Positions 24,001-37,143 of a stretch of DNA of 64,000 nt are shown here, piece by piece; position 1 is the first letter of the stretch; each line of letters opens with the position of its first letter. Made by a program: the position numbers and the translations under genes. The notes below the pieces were generated by a model. The model did no database searches and was not told the origin of the DNA. It saw only the letters and a program-made list of their open reading frames with translations. Origin of the DNA: Ampelocalamus luodianensis (taxonomy: Eukaryota; Streptophyta; Magnoliopsida; Poales; Poaceae). The stretch lies in NCBI GenBank assembly GCA_036346255.1, contig CM070639.1, positions 1,560,001-1,624,000 of the forward strand, read 5' to 3'.

Positions 24001-25119
24001 TTGACCAGTCCTCCTTGAGCTTGTTCACTGCCCGTGGGACCTCCGGACTGGTCCTCCTCGCTTTTTCCCACGTATACGTGTGTGTCGATCTAGAGCAGCT
24101 TTGAGCAAAGGCCTTGTCATTTCTTGCTCTTGTCAACGGCTAGCTCGCCACCCTTTATTGCATGTCAAGACCTTTTCCCAAAGTCCCCTTTCCACCGCCT
24201 GTCATTTCATGTGCGGTCAACATGGTGGCATGGACCTTGTTCACAGTAGACCTTGCCCACACCATTGCCGAGCTCCCAGGCTATGTATATCCTGTGGCCT
24301 TCTTCCTCCCTTCTTCTTTCTACATTTCTTGTGTGCTTGAACTCCCTCGGTTGTGTGTGTGAGCACCAACTTGAACACTCGAGAGCACCACCCGTAAACC
24401 TCCATTGTCGGGCTTTGGAGCTCCTTGAAGCCATCCGAGCTCCAGTGGTTCCCTCAAGTTCTTGGCTTGTCTTTGGTAGTCTTGATCACCTCAAGCTTTC
24501 CCTAACCCTCTTTGGTTGATTTCACAGAGGAAGTCTGTGGGAACTCGTTTAGAGGTCATCCCCACCTTCTTCCTCGGCCGCAGGCGGCCGCCGCCGCCAC
24601 CGCCTCCGACCTCCCTTGGACCTCTTCTTTGTCCAGTGAGTGCGCAATATCCCTTAAGTGTTGGTGATCCACTAGTTTAGCTCATGGTGTTTGTTTTCTT
24701 CGCTGCTTTTGCCGAAACTCGTTTCTCCACTTTTCTCACGGCCACGCTGCTCAAGGCCGCCGCCGCCGAGAAGCACGCCCTCTAGGTTCGTGTCGTTATT
24801 TGGAGCCCAACCATGCCCATGGTTCCCGCCGACGAGATCCACGCCGCCGCGGCAGTCGTTGAGCGCGCCGAGTTTGCCGTGCAAACTCCGCTGTCACTTT
24901 CTTAGACATCATCAATGCCCCATTTATTGCTAATCATTGGGTGCATTAATCTCGCCTTAAGTCGTGCCATTGTGTCACCGACATGTGGGCCATGGGCTTA
25001 GAAGTTAAATCCGAAGTCTTTTGGTGCCCTTTAGGTTCATTCATTGCCAATCTTCAGAGCAATAAATTTGTCTTAGCCGCCCTTTTTGTCGCTGTCCGGT
25101 GGTCCCGCGCCATTAAAAG

Positions 25120-26490
25120 AAAACCCGACCTCCTCTGACTAATCTTGGCCGCTCACGACCTCTCCAAGATTAGATTTGGGCCTTAGGTTCTTTCCGCAAA
25201 AACCTCGCCTCTAGGACCTCCCCAGATCGATCCTAGCCGCGTAAGACCTCCCGGTTTCAATCCCACCGCTTAGAAGCTCCTCGCTTTGATTCAGGCCGCT
25301 GGGAGTTTTCTATGAAAACTCTAGGTCGCAGACCTCTTCGGTTTTGAATCGGGCCGTTAAGACCTCCCTTGGGAGATCTTAGCCATCGGGTCCTCCTCCG
25401 CTAAATCCTCACCCCTAAGGCCTCTCAGAAATCCCAACCGCTGGACCTCCTCCTCGAGTTATCTCCACCGCTTAGGACCACCCGGTTCAATCTGAGCCGT
25501 GGGCTCGCTCTCTGCAACGTTAAGTCTTGGGACCTCCTCGCAATTCGAGCGTAGATCTTGACCGTAGGTCTCGTCGCAGAAACCTTAAGCGCCACGACCA
25601 CTCGTTAGATCTCACCGCCCAGACGCCCCGAGATCTAATCTGAGCCACTAGAACCACTCTCGTGCAAAAAGACCTCCTCGAGGTCATTTTCAAAAACCAC
25701 ATTCGGGATCTCCCGAGGTCCTCGTTGAAAGACCTCCTCGAGGTCCTCTTTGCAAAAGAGCACCCCGGCCCTTGTTAGAAAACCTCAGACCTCCCCAACC
25801 TTGATCTTAGCCGTCGCGACCTCCCGGCTTTAGATCTCGAGCGTTAGGTTTTATTTGTAAAACCTCTAGCGCTCGCACCTCCTCCGCGTTGTTCGGGACC
25901 GCTCAAGACCTCCCTAGGTCCGATCCAACCGCCCGATCTCCTCCGTTAAAACGCTATCGCTAGGACCTCCCGAGAAGATCTTGGTCATCCAAGACCTCCT
26001 CGTGTCAATCCCACCGATCAAGACCTCCTCCGGAGCTCTTGACCGCCTAGGACCTCCTCCTTGGATCAAGAGCGTTAGGACCTCCTCCTCTCGGTCTAAA
26101 CCGCTAGATTTAGATCTAACGGGTTAGACCTCCTTCTCGTGGATTTAGCCGTAGGAGTAGGACCTCCTCCGAGATCTAGACCGTTGGGACCTCCTCCGTG
26201 AGATCTCGACCGTCCCGACCTCTTTCCTTGGATTTAAAGCCTTAGGACCTCCCCTAGTGCTCGGGACCGCAGATCTCGATCCGACGGCCACGACTCTGTT
26301 AGCGCCAGACCTCCTTGCGTGCGGCGCGTGCACGCACCGGTCGTGATCGTTGGATCGATCTCAACGGTCCGCACCTCCCAAGGCGGGAGGAGGTCTTGTG
26401 CGCTGTGCTGCCGAGGCTCGTGAGTCGTCCGACCTTGATCTAACGCCCACGACCTCTCCTTGTCTTCCGATTCGCTTGGACCTCCCGAGA
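25120..26490. repeat. degenerate GACCTCC array in the 5' LTR (copy in 3' LTR at 33200-34570)
   Basis: About two dozen occurrences of GACCTCC or one-mismatch forms appear at irregular spacing of roughly 30-50 bases. They are commonly preceded by TAG or AAG and separated by words such as GATCTxGACCG. No reading frame spans the array. Confidence 0.75.
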
Positions 26491-27483
26491 GCTCAAAGTT
26501 TCCTAAGTCTTTTGTCGTTTCAAATTTCAAAAGTGCATAACTTTGTCATTTTAACTCCTTTTGAATGATTCCAGTTGTCGTAGCTTTGTTATGGTATGAA
26601 CTTTAATCTGAGAATGAAATTAGGCCCTGTGTTGTAGCAGAAAATGATTTTAATAGCATGATCTTGTTTAATGAAAAATGAGGTCTAGAAATTCATGAAA
26701 ATTTGTAAACCACATAACTTCCTCTCTGTAGTTGCAAAGTGAGCAAACTCAACCTGTAAATTTGGCCTATAGACATGCTTTAAATTGATTTAGGCTTTGT
26801 CTTTATTCATGTTCTGAGAAATGATATATGCTAGTTGTAGAACTTAGAAAAATCATAACTAAATCATCTTAACTCCAAATGACCTAAAATTTTATATGGG
26901 TTACCACTATACCAGTAGGTAGCTACCATAAAATTTCAGCTTCAAAATCTTTCTAGAAAATATTTTTGCTACAGTGCTAATTATGGCCGAAAATGAGTTT
27001 TTAAGTAATATCTTTTGCGCCACAAATCCAAATTAGGTTTTTCCAGTTTCTATGTCTTGGTATATTTGTATTCTACCTTGTGTATAAATTTCGTTGTATT
27101 TGGATAATTTTTGCTTGCTCTTTGTTTAAGTGTTGCTAGTCTTATTGGTTGTTCTTGGTTCTTTTGCCTTTTCGCTTAGGATTCGACATTTGCATGTAAC
27201 CCCAGAGCGACCCTCCGCAACAAATTGAGCAACAGCAAGAAGGCAAGCAGTTTGATCATGTTAATCCCAGATTTTAAGTATTTATGTTGATTACAAATTC
27301 TATGTATGCATTGCTACTTTGTTTTAATAGTTGGCCTAGTAGATGCATTTCCTTAGCAAATGATTATCCTCTACTACCATGAGCCTAGGTTACTTGCTGT
27401 GATTTAGAGTTCGTGGATGGGCTCTTGTCACTTAGTAGTTGCGAATTAATTGCTTAGCCATGCTTAGCTTCGTAGAAATGGGC

Positions 27484-27505
27484 GGTTATCGACTTGTCGA
27501 TAACC
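27484..27505. repeat. near-perfect palindrome in LTR (copy at 35566-35587)
   Basis: GGTTATCGAC and GTCGATAACC separated by two bases form a 10 bp stem. Both LTRs keep it unchanged. Confidence 0.85.
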
Positions 27506-28788
27506 TCGATCACACAAAACTTATTATGATTTATGATTTCCACCTTGTGCCATGTCTACTTATGAAAACTAAAACTAAAAACAAAATGATTTAGACTTGG
27601 GCACAATGGTAAGATGGTGTGATTGTGGGTGTGATCGAATGGTGCCCGGTCAACAAGGACCGAACATCTTGTTACACTAAACCAAGCATTTTAGCGCATA
27701 ACCACATTAGAGGGTATGGGACCTCTCTTGACTTAGTACTTTGGCGTGTATTGGCTCCGAGTCGCAGGAGTCGCAGGAGGGATGGTGTTGGGAGCATTGT
27801 AGTGTCCGAAAGGCTTCCCCGTGATGGTGGTTGTCTTTCGCTTGCAATGTAAGCATATGGGTTTCTATCCATATGAGCGGCTCGTAGTTAATACACAAGA
27901 TTGGAAATGTCTCAGAGGACTTAGCCGTGCAAAGATACCTTCTAAGTGTGCGTGTGGCTTAAAGGCGATCTCAAGTGTGGGTACATTGGTACACCCCGCA
28001 GGTTAAAACTATTCGAATAGCCTCGCCCTAGGTTATGGACACGCTGGCAAGGTCTTTCAAGAGTTAGACTACAACCTTTTAATTAAAACTTGATGGGTGG
28101 TACGAATCGGGATTCGTATATGTTGTGGTGACTATTGGGTTAGTCACTTCTGTGTGGTTACTTATTGGTATCTTTACTTATCGTTACTTTGATAACAAAA
28201 TAAATTTGCAAACTTGCTTTTAAAATGTATTACATTATTGCAAATAAAATTGGCTTCATGCAAAATGAGACATACGACCTCCACCTAAATAAGCTTTCAT
28301 GTAGTTTATGAATAGGTCTGCTATTCCACACGTCAGTCTTGCGGGTACAAAGACAATCTTTGTACTCAGTTGCTACGCTAATTGTTTTGTTGCAGAGGAA
28401 GAAGGTGAGCTCAAGGGCCTCACTTTTGAGTGTGTTGTGGTAGCTATGGGCGACTAGCTTGGCGGCCCGGTCGGTTGCCTTGTGGGTGTGTGGCTAACCG
28501 GTCGACTTTTGTTCTAGCCATCTTATGGCGCTTTTGCTTCCGCTGTCATTCTCGTATTTTGTCTATTTGGCCGGTCGGCTCTCTTTTGTAATAACTTTAC
28601 TTTATGTATGTCGTTGTTGAACTTAGTGATGTATGTGTATGGAATTGATGTGTAATTTTGTGATGATGTACATATGCTGCAATTCTGGGAAGCATATGTC
28701 CATCGAGGCTTAGAATGTTTAATTAGTAACGCTAGAACCAATTGGAGGTTAAGTGTTACTAGTTAAATATTCCGGGTCCTCACAAAGT

Positions 28789-28800
28789 TGGTATCAGAGC
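28789..28800 (+). other. primer-binding site for initiator tRNA-Met
   Basis: TGGTATCAGAGC, the canonical plant iMet PBS, begins four bases after the 5' LTR. Confidence 0.95.
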
Positions 28801-30880
28801 CATACTGACCGTAGAAACCCCTAGCTTGGTCGCCTTGTAGGATGTTCTAAAAACCTATTTTCAAGAGTCAAATGGTTTATGAAAATTAAGTAAGTTATCG
28901 ATTTTACTCCTTACCTATCTTAGTTTTCTTCTCTCATCTTGTTCTAGTTTGAGTTTTGAAAATTGTTTTCCTCTCATCTTCTTCCAAAGGATAGTCCTTA
29001 TCGGTTAATTTGGGTTTTGGGAACCAATGAGTTTGGCAAATTGAAGTGTTGGCTGCCCTTCTACAAGGTTTTGAAGCTTCGAATGGAGAATTTCGACTAG
29101 GAGCTTGATGCAAAATCTGGACAGCGATCATTCAGTTCCTGACAGCAAGCTCAAAGGTTTCTAAAATAGGTAGAAAACGAGAGGTTAATCAACTAAAACT
29201 TGTGGGAATAAGAGGGTAAGATGTGATACTAGTTAGCTAAGTACCTAACGCTAATTTTGTCGCCTTAACCTTGATCTTTAGTAGTGTTAGACTTGTCGTA
29301 GTGTGCTGAAATTTTTATCTTCTCACCCTATTACTCGTTCATTCAATACGGGTTAATGGCATTGAGAAGTTGAGCTTGTTTTGGAGTTTCCTTGCTGTTT
29401 TGGAGCTTCTTTGGAAACATTTAAAGTTTGTATGCTTGCTGTTTTTGGCTTTCGGTTAGGGTGATATCTCATTTCCCCTAGTCGTTAACTTTTCGCTTTC
29501 ATCAACTTCCAGTTTCAGGCGGTGTTGCTAACCAAAGTTATTAGTAACGCCCTTGTTTTCTAAACCTTTTTAAGGCATTTAAAATAAAATAGAACCATTT
29601 GGTTTTGATGAGAGTTCAAAACTTAACCTAAGTTTCCGAAAGAGTCCTAAATGACTAAAACAAACTTCAACAGATCAAATTTGGAATTTCTTTGTGTTGA
29701 GTGGGTTCTGGAACTACCCAGGCCTCCCTTCTGTTTTGTCTTCTCTAGAACTCTCTTTCGATGCCCCTTTCTCTGGAATATCCATACCGCGTCAACTAGG
29801 TATTACCACTATGCGGTATTACCTTCGATCAATTCGTGGTCACACCGCTTCATGAGAGAAACAAACTCTTAAGATCATAGGTTCTGGGAATCCCTTACCG
29901 CCATGTAACACCGGTGCTACCGGAGGTGTGATGGTACCGAGTCCCGCAAACTCGCAAGACCAGCGCTTGAACCTCTTTATACCATATGAGACCTCCTTGA
30001 TCTAATCCGAGCCATTCTGCACCTCTTGTTGGATCAATCTTGACCGTTAAGGACTACCGCATGGGAATTCATTACCATCCCGCAACACTAGTGTTGTCTC
30101 GTATACAATTAGTCAAAAGGTGTTTTGCAATGCATTGTTGCTCCGTAAACCGCAGCCCGCCCCGCTTGAAGAATTTCAACGCCTCAACTTGGGTGTGGTT
30201 GAGCAAGGATCTATTGCTACTTTGGTTGTGCAACCAACCTTGGTGCATCGATCAAGTTTGCTCAAGAATGGATGTCGGAGTGAACCAAATAAAGCAAAAT
30301 GTCAAGATCGAACAACCAACTTCGCTAAGTCGAGATCGATTTCGCGCACTCAACCGCATGTAAGGGCTATGCGGATCGTTGTCGCCACAAGTTAAGTTTA
30401 CTACGTGGCCTAAATGGCCATAGTCCATCTAAGATAGCTAGTCTGCGGAGGGATGACTCGTGTAGCTAGTTAGCGCCGAGATTCCGCTGTTAGTAGAATT
30501 AATCGACAAGTTCGCCCGAGTTAACTGCACAAATTACTCCTAATTGACCGCACCATCATTCCACCAACTAACAACTATTATGTACCACCACCCGATCCTC
30601 CGTAAAGATCTCCCATCACAATCCTTGTTATATCTAGACCTAGTAAGTTTTCCCGTGTCGGCTAAAGTGGCACGTTTCACGGCCTAAATCCGATTCGTGG
30701 CCGGTCGATTCGCTAATCTTTGCATCTCTAGGCTCGTATGTTGGGTCAAAATCGTAACCTAACGAGAAACAATGCAATAAAACAATAGATCCAAGTACAA
30801 CAAAAATATTCTAAAATAGATAAAGAATCATAAAGAAAGGTTGTGTCTTTGCAGAAGCCGAACGAAGAGCAACGAATCGT
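28801..30880. other. noncoding core of the LARD-like element
   Basis: No gag or pol domain is recognised. Short frames (for example 29651-29872 and 30040-30363) have no family signature. Confidence 0.7.
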
Positions 30881-30884
30881 ACCC

Positions 30885-31010
30885 TCGAATTCGTGAAAGT
30901 TCAGTGGTCAACTCGTTCCGAGAGTGAGATACTTGGGAACGAGAAGGTCATCTGCACGCAAACTACCCCTCTTTCGTCCCCGGCTGATCCAAATCTCGGG
31001 ACGAGATTTC
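30885..31010 (+). pseudogene. integrase C-terminal (chromovirus pol) remnant
   Basis: Frames here read VKVQWSTRS, then after a shift DTWEREGHLHANYPS, then a segment encoding SRDEI. This is the usual end of pol in Tekay-type chromoviruses (W-S ... TWE-E ... YP). At least two frame changes occur. Confidence 0.7.
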
Positions 31011-31013
31011 TGT

Positions 31014-31026
31014 AAGGGGGGAGGTT
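31014..31026 (+). other. polypurine tract
   Basis: AAGGGGGGAGGTT abuts the 3' LTR, the expected plus-strand priming site. Confidence 0.85.
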
Positions 31027-34000
31027 TGTAACATCCCAAATTTCAATATGTGTTTCAAATGTAAGAAAATGTGTAAAAATTAAAACTTTTTCTCACGTCA
31101 TGTATTTCAGATGTTCTAAACAATTTCTACATGTAAATTATGGAAATACAAAGTTACAAGTCCTCTTGACCTAAACCTTACCCTTCAAACTTTCTTGTCA
31201 AATGTTGTGATCATCCTCTGAACCATTTTTTTCCTAAGTTCTTGGGTTGATGTGTGACCCTCCAAAAGTTTCACAATTTTTAGAAGTTGTTGGAATACTT
31301 TTGGGGCAAGTCAAACCAATTTTTCAATTGGTCAAACCTTAAATTCAAACGTTCGAATTTTGGAAAAAGATTCGAGCATAAAACCTCTAAAAGTTTTATG
31401 TAAGGTTTATTATAGAGTCAAGAACCTCCTGTTAAAATTTCAGAAATTTTGGAGTTGAATTGTTACCTCTAAAACCTCCAAAATTTCTAGTTCAAACTCA
31501 ACCCTAACTGCTTTGTTGTTCTGTTCGCACTGGGTCCGCTCATGCCAACCGGGTCGGTCGATCAACTAAAAGCACCACCAGGCAACCTTGCCACCTCGCA
31601 CCCTTGGATCTCATCCAACCGCCTAGACCACCTCACTGCTGGATTCTTATCCTCACGGTTTAGACCTTCTGGATCTCCTCAAAGACCTCCTCCGGTCTTT
31701 GTAAAGACCTCCCACCGCAGGACCTCCTCCGGTCCTTTTGCAAAGACAACCCTCCCTGACCTCCTCCAAATCTCCCAAGACCTCCCCAAACCACGTTGGC
31801 ATTTTTGCAAAACCGCCCACTGGTCTTTCGCAAAACAACCCATAGGACCTCCTTTGCAATTTTTGCAAAGACCACCTTTAGGCATCCTCGCACCTCCTCG
31901 ACCACCCCGTGTACCTTGGTGCTCGTGGGCCGCCCATCCTTAGATTTGTGGCTCGGACCTCCCCTGTATTAAGACCTCCGATCACCTCTTTTAATCGGGA
32001 CCCTTCATTTCAAATCCAACCACCCGGACCTCCTACCCGAGCTCAAGTCCACCACAGCTTATACTTTGACCAGTCCTCCTTGAGCTTGTTCACTGCCGTG
32101 GGACCTCCGGACTGGTCCTCTCTCGTTTTCCCACGATACGTGTGTGTCGATCTAGAGCAGCTTTGAGCAAAGGCCTTGTCATTTCTTGCTCTTGTCAACG
32201 GCTAGCTCGCCACCCTTTATTGCATGTCAAGACCTTTTTCCCAAAGTCCCCTTTCCACCGCCTGTCATTTCATGTGCAACATGGGTGGCATGGACCTTGT
32301 TCACGTGAGACCTTGCCACACCATTGCCGAGCTCCTGTGCTATGTATATCCTGTGGCCTTCTTCCTCCCTTCTTCTTTCTACATTTCTTGTGTGCTTGAA
32401 CTCCCTCGGTTGTGTGTGTGAGCACCAACTTGAACACTCGAGAGCACCACCCCAGAAACCTCCATTGTCGGGCTTTGGAGCTCCTTGAAGCCATCCGAGC
32501 TCCAGTGGTTCCCTCCAGTTCTTGGCTTGTCTTTGGTAGTCTTGATCACCTCAAGCTTTCCCTAACCCTCTTTGGTTGATTTCACAGAGGAAGTCTCTGT
32601 GGGAACTCGTTTAGAGGTCATCCCCACCTTCTTCCTCGGCTCGGCTATGGTCGCCGCCGCCGCACCGCCTCCAACCTCCCTTGACCTCTTCTTTGTCCAG
32701 GTGAGTGCGCAATATCCCTTAAGTGTTGGTGATCCAGCTAGTTTAGCTCATGGTGTTTGTTTTCTTCGTTTTCGGTTTTTGCCGAAAACCTGTTCTCCGC
32801 TTTTCTCGGCCACGGCTGCTCAAGGCCGCCGCCGCCGAGAAGCACGTCCTCTAGGTTCGTGTCGTTATTTGGAGCCCAACCATGCCCATGGTTCCCGCCG
32901 ACGAGATCCACGCCGCCGCGGCAGCCGTTGAGCGCGCCGAGTTTGCCGGTGCAAACTCCCGCTGTCACTTTCTTAGGACATCATCAATGCCCCATTTATT
33001 GCTAATCATTGGGTGCATTAATCTCGTCTTAAGTCGCGCCATTGTGTCACCGACATGTGGGCCATGGGCTTAGAAGTTAAATCCGAAGTCTTTTGGTGCC
33101 CTTTAGGTTCATTCATTGCCAATCTTCAGAGCAATAAATTTGTCTTAGCCGCCTCTTTTTGTCGCCGTCCGGTGGTCCCGCGCCATTAAAAGAAAACCCC
33201 GACCTCTGACTAATCTTGGCCGCTCACGACCTCTCCAAGATTAGATTTGGGCCTTAGGTTCTTTCCGCAAAACCTCGCCTCTAGGACCTCCCCAGATCGA
33301 TCCTAGCCGCGTAAGACCTCCCGGTTTCAATCCCACCGCTTAGAAGCTCCTCGCTTTGATTCAGGCCGCTGGGAGTTTTCTATGAAAACTCTAGGTCGCA
33401 GACCTCTTCGGTTTTGAATCGGGCCGTTAAGACCTCCCCTTGGGAGATCTTAGCCATCGGGTCCTCCTCCGCTAAATCCTCACCCCTAAGGCCTCCCAGT
33501 AAAATCCCAACCGCTGGACCTCCTCCTCGAGTTATCTCCACCGCTTAGGACCACCCGGTTCAATCTGAGCCGTGGGCCTGCTCTCTGCAACGTTAAGTCT
33601 TGGGACCTCCTCGCAATTCGAGCGTAGATCTTGACCGTAGGTCTCGTCGCAGAAACCTTAAGCGCCACGACTCACTGGTTAGATCTCACCGCCCAGACGC
33701 CCCGAGATCTAACTGAGCCACTAGAACCACTCTCGTGCAAAAAGACCTCCTCGAGGTCATTTTTCAGAAACCACCTTCGGGATCTCCCGAGGTCCTCGTT
33801 GGAAAAGACCTCCTCGAGGTCCTCTTTGCAAAAAGAGCACCCCTGGCCCTTGTTAGAAAACCCTCGTGACCTCCCAACCTTGATCTTAGCCGTCGCGACT
33901 CCCCGCTTTAGATCCGAGCGTTAGGTTTTATTTGTAAAACCTCTAGCGCTCGACTCTCCTCCGCGTTGTTCGGACCGCTCAAGACCTCCCTAGGTCCGAT

Positions 34001-36877
34001 CCCAACCGCCCGCATCTCCTCCCGTTAAAACGCTATCGCTAGGACCTCCCGAGAAGATCTTGGTCATCCAAGACCTCCTCGTGTCAATCCCACCGATCAA
34101 GACCTCCCTCTGGAGCTCTTGACCGCCTAGGACCTCCTCCTTTGGATCGAGAGCGTTAGGACCTCCTCCTCTCGGTCTAAACCGTTAGATTTAGATCTAA
34201 CGGGTTAGACCTCCTTCTGTGGATTTAGCCGTAGGAGTAGGACCTCCCTCTGGAGATCTAGACCGTTGGGACCTCCTCTGTGAGATTCTGACCGTCCCGA
34301 CCTCTTTCCTTGGATTTAAAGCCTTAGGACCTCCCCTAGTGCTCGGGACCGCCAGATCTCGATCCGACGGCCACGACCTCGTTAGCGCCAGACCTCCTTG
34401 CGCGCTGCGTGCACGACCGGTCGTGATCGTTGGATCAGATCTCAACGGTCCGCACCTCCCAAAGGGGGAGGAGGTCTTGTGCGCTGCTGTGCTTCGAGGC
34501 TCGTGAGTCGCCGACCTTGATCTAACGCCCACGACCTCTCCTTGTCTTCCGATTCGATTGGACCTCCCGAGAGCTCAAAGTTTCCTAAGTCTTTTGTTGT
34601 TTCAAATTTCAAAAGTGCATAACTTTGTCATTTTAACTCTTTTTGAATGATTCCATTGTTGTAGCTTTGTTATGGTATGAACTTTAATCTGAGAATGAAA
34701 TTAGGCCCGTGTTGTAGCAGAAAATGATTTTAATAGCATGATCTTGTTTAATGAAAATGAGGTCTAGAAATTCATGAAAAATTTGTAAACCACATAACTT
34801 CCTCTCTGTAGTTGCAAAGTGAGCAAACTCAACTGGTAAATTTGGCCTATAGACATGCTTTAAATTGATCTAGGCTTTGTCTTTATTCATGTTCCCGAGA
34901 AATGATATATGCTAGTTGTAGAACTTAGAAAAATCATAACTAAATCATCTTAACTCCAAATGACCTAAAATTTTATATGGGTTACCACTATACCAGTAGG
35001 TAGCTACCATAAAATTTCAGCTTCAAAATCTTTCTAGAAAATATTTTTGCTACAGTGCTAATTATGGCCGAAAATAAGTTTTTAAGTAATATCTTTGCGC
35101 CACAAATCCAAATTAGGTTTTTCCAGTTTCTATGTCTTGGTATATTTGTATTCTACCTTGTGTATAAATTTCGTTGTATTTGGATAATTTTTGCTTGCTC
35201 TTTGTTTAAGTGTTGCTAGTCTTATTGGTTGTTCTTGGTTCTTTTGCCTTTTCGCTTAGGATTCGACATTTCATGTAACCCCAGAGCGACCCTCCGCAAC
35301 AAATTGAGCAACAAGCAAGAAGGCAAGCAGTTTGATCATGTTAATCCCAGTATTTTAAGTATTTATGTTGATTACAAATTCTATGTATGCATTGCTACTT
35401 TGTTTTAATAGTTGGCCTAGTAGATGCATTTCCTTAGCAAATGATTATCCTCTACTACCATGAGCCTAGGTTACTTGCTGTGATTTAGAGTTCGTGGATG
35501 GGCTCTTGTCACTTAGTAGTTGCGAATTAATTGCTTAGCCATGCTTAGCTTCGGTAGAAATGGGCGGTTATCGACTTGTCGATAACCTCGATCACACAAA
35601 ACTTATTATGATTTATGATTTCCACCTTGTGCCATGTCTACTTATGAAAACTAAAACTAAAAACAAAATGATTTAGACTTGGACACAATGGTAAGATGGT
35701 GTGATTGTGGGGTGTGATCGAATGGTGCCCGGTCAACAAGGACCGAACATCTTGTTACACTAAACCAAGCATTTTAGCGTGCATAACCACATTAGAGGGT
35801 ATGGGACCTCTCTTGACTTAGTACTTTGGCGTGTATTGGCCCGAGTCGCAGGAGTCGCAGGAGGGATGGTGCTGGGAGCATTGTAGTGTCCGAAAGGCTT
35901 TCCGTGATGGTGGTTGTCTTTCGGCTTGCAATGTAAGCATATGGGTTTCTATCCATATGAGCGGCTCGTAGTTAATACACAAGATTGGAAATGTCTCAGA
36001 GGACTTAGCCGTACAAGATACCTTCTAAGTGTGCGTGTGGCTTAAAGGCGGTCCAAGTGTGGGTACATTGGTACACCCCGCAGGTTAAAACTATTCGAAT
36101 AGCCTCGTCCTAGGTTATGGACACGCTTGGCAAGGTCTTTCAAGAGTTAGACTACAACCTTTTTAATTAAAACTTGATGGGTGGTACGAATCGGGGATTC
36201 GTGCTATGTTGTGGTGACTATTGGGTTAGTCACTTCCAGGTGGTTACTTATTGGTATCTTTACTTACTGTTACTTTGATAACAAAATAAATTTGCAAACT
36301 TGCTTTTAAAATGTATTACATTATTGCAAATAAAATTGGCTTCATGCAAAATGAGACATACGACCTCCACCTAAATAAGCTTTCATGTAGTTTATGAATA
36401 GGTCTGCTATTCCACACGTCAGTCTTGCGGGTACAAAGACAATCTTTGTACTCAGTTGCTACGCTTACCTGTTTTGTTGCAGAGGAAGAAGGTGAGCCTG
36501 AAGGGCCTCACTTTTGCGAGCTGTGTTGTGGTAGCTTGCGGGGCGACTAGCTTGGCGGCCCGGTCGGTTGCCTTGTGGGTGTGTGGCTAACCGGTCGACT
36601 TTTGTTCTAGCCATCTTATGGCGCTTTTGCTTCCGCTGTCATTCTCGTATTTTGTCTATTTGGCCGGTCGGCTCTCTTTTGTAATAACTTTACTTTATGT
36701 ATGTCGTTGTTGAACTTAGTGATATATGTGTATGGAATTGATGTGTAATTTTGTGATGATGTACATATGCTGCAATTCTGGGAAGCATATGTCCATCGAG
36801 GCTTAGAATGTTTAATTAGTAACGCTAGAACCAATTGGAGGTTAAGTGTTACTAGTTAAATATTCCGGGTCCTCACA
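31027..36877 (+). repeat. 3' LTR (5,851 bp)
   Basis: Collinear with the 5' LTR from end to end, with many scattered one-to-few-base differences and no large indel. Its GACCTCC array is at about 33200-34570 and its palindrome at 35566-35587. Confidence 0.95.
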
Positions 36878-37143
36878 ACGTCGTCCTGTTTGACACTACC
36901 TACAGAATGAACCGGTACGAGATGCCTCTGGCTATGTGTGTTGGCTCCAACCACCATTTGCAGAATACCATGTTCGGCGTCGCGCTGCTCCGTGATGAGA
37001 AGGCAACATCCTTCGAGTGGCTAGACAGGACGTTCCACACTTGCATGGATGGCAAGGACCCCATCTGCATGCTAACCGATGATTCTGATATTGTTCTAAC
37101 CTAATTACTGCATATGTTGATCAAGGTTGTTGTGTATCGCACG

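Larger units (their letters stand above)
22962..28784 (+). repeat. 5' LTR (5,823 bp)
   Basis: Starts TGTAACATCCCAAATTTC and ends TCCGGGTCCTCACA. It contains a GACCTCC-rich degenerate array (about 25120-26490) and a 22 bp palindrome (27484-27505). Frames inside are short and shared by both copies without protein-like features. Confidence 0.95.
22962..36877 (+). mobile_element. LARD-like LTR retrotransposon with giant LTRs, 13,916 bp
   Basis: Two LTRs of 5,823 and 5,851 bp flank a core of only 2,242 bp (28785-31026). The element is bounded by a perfect 5 bp duplication ACGTC (22957-22961 and 36878-36882). The core starts with a tRNA-iMet primer site and ends in a purine-rich tract. No gag, protease, RT or RNase H is present; only a broken integrase tail remains. 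This fits a large retrotransposon derivative from a Tekay-like chromovirus (Ty3/gypsy). It would need another element's proteins to move. Confidence 0.93.

Noticed and set aside
23484..24519. Open frames inside the giant LTRs (also 31542-32931)
   Set aside because: Frames differ between the two LTR copies and lack domains; they are not conserved as protein.
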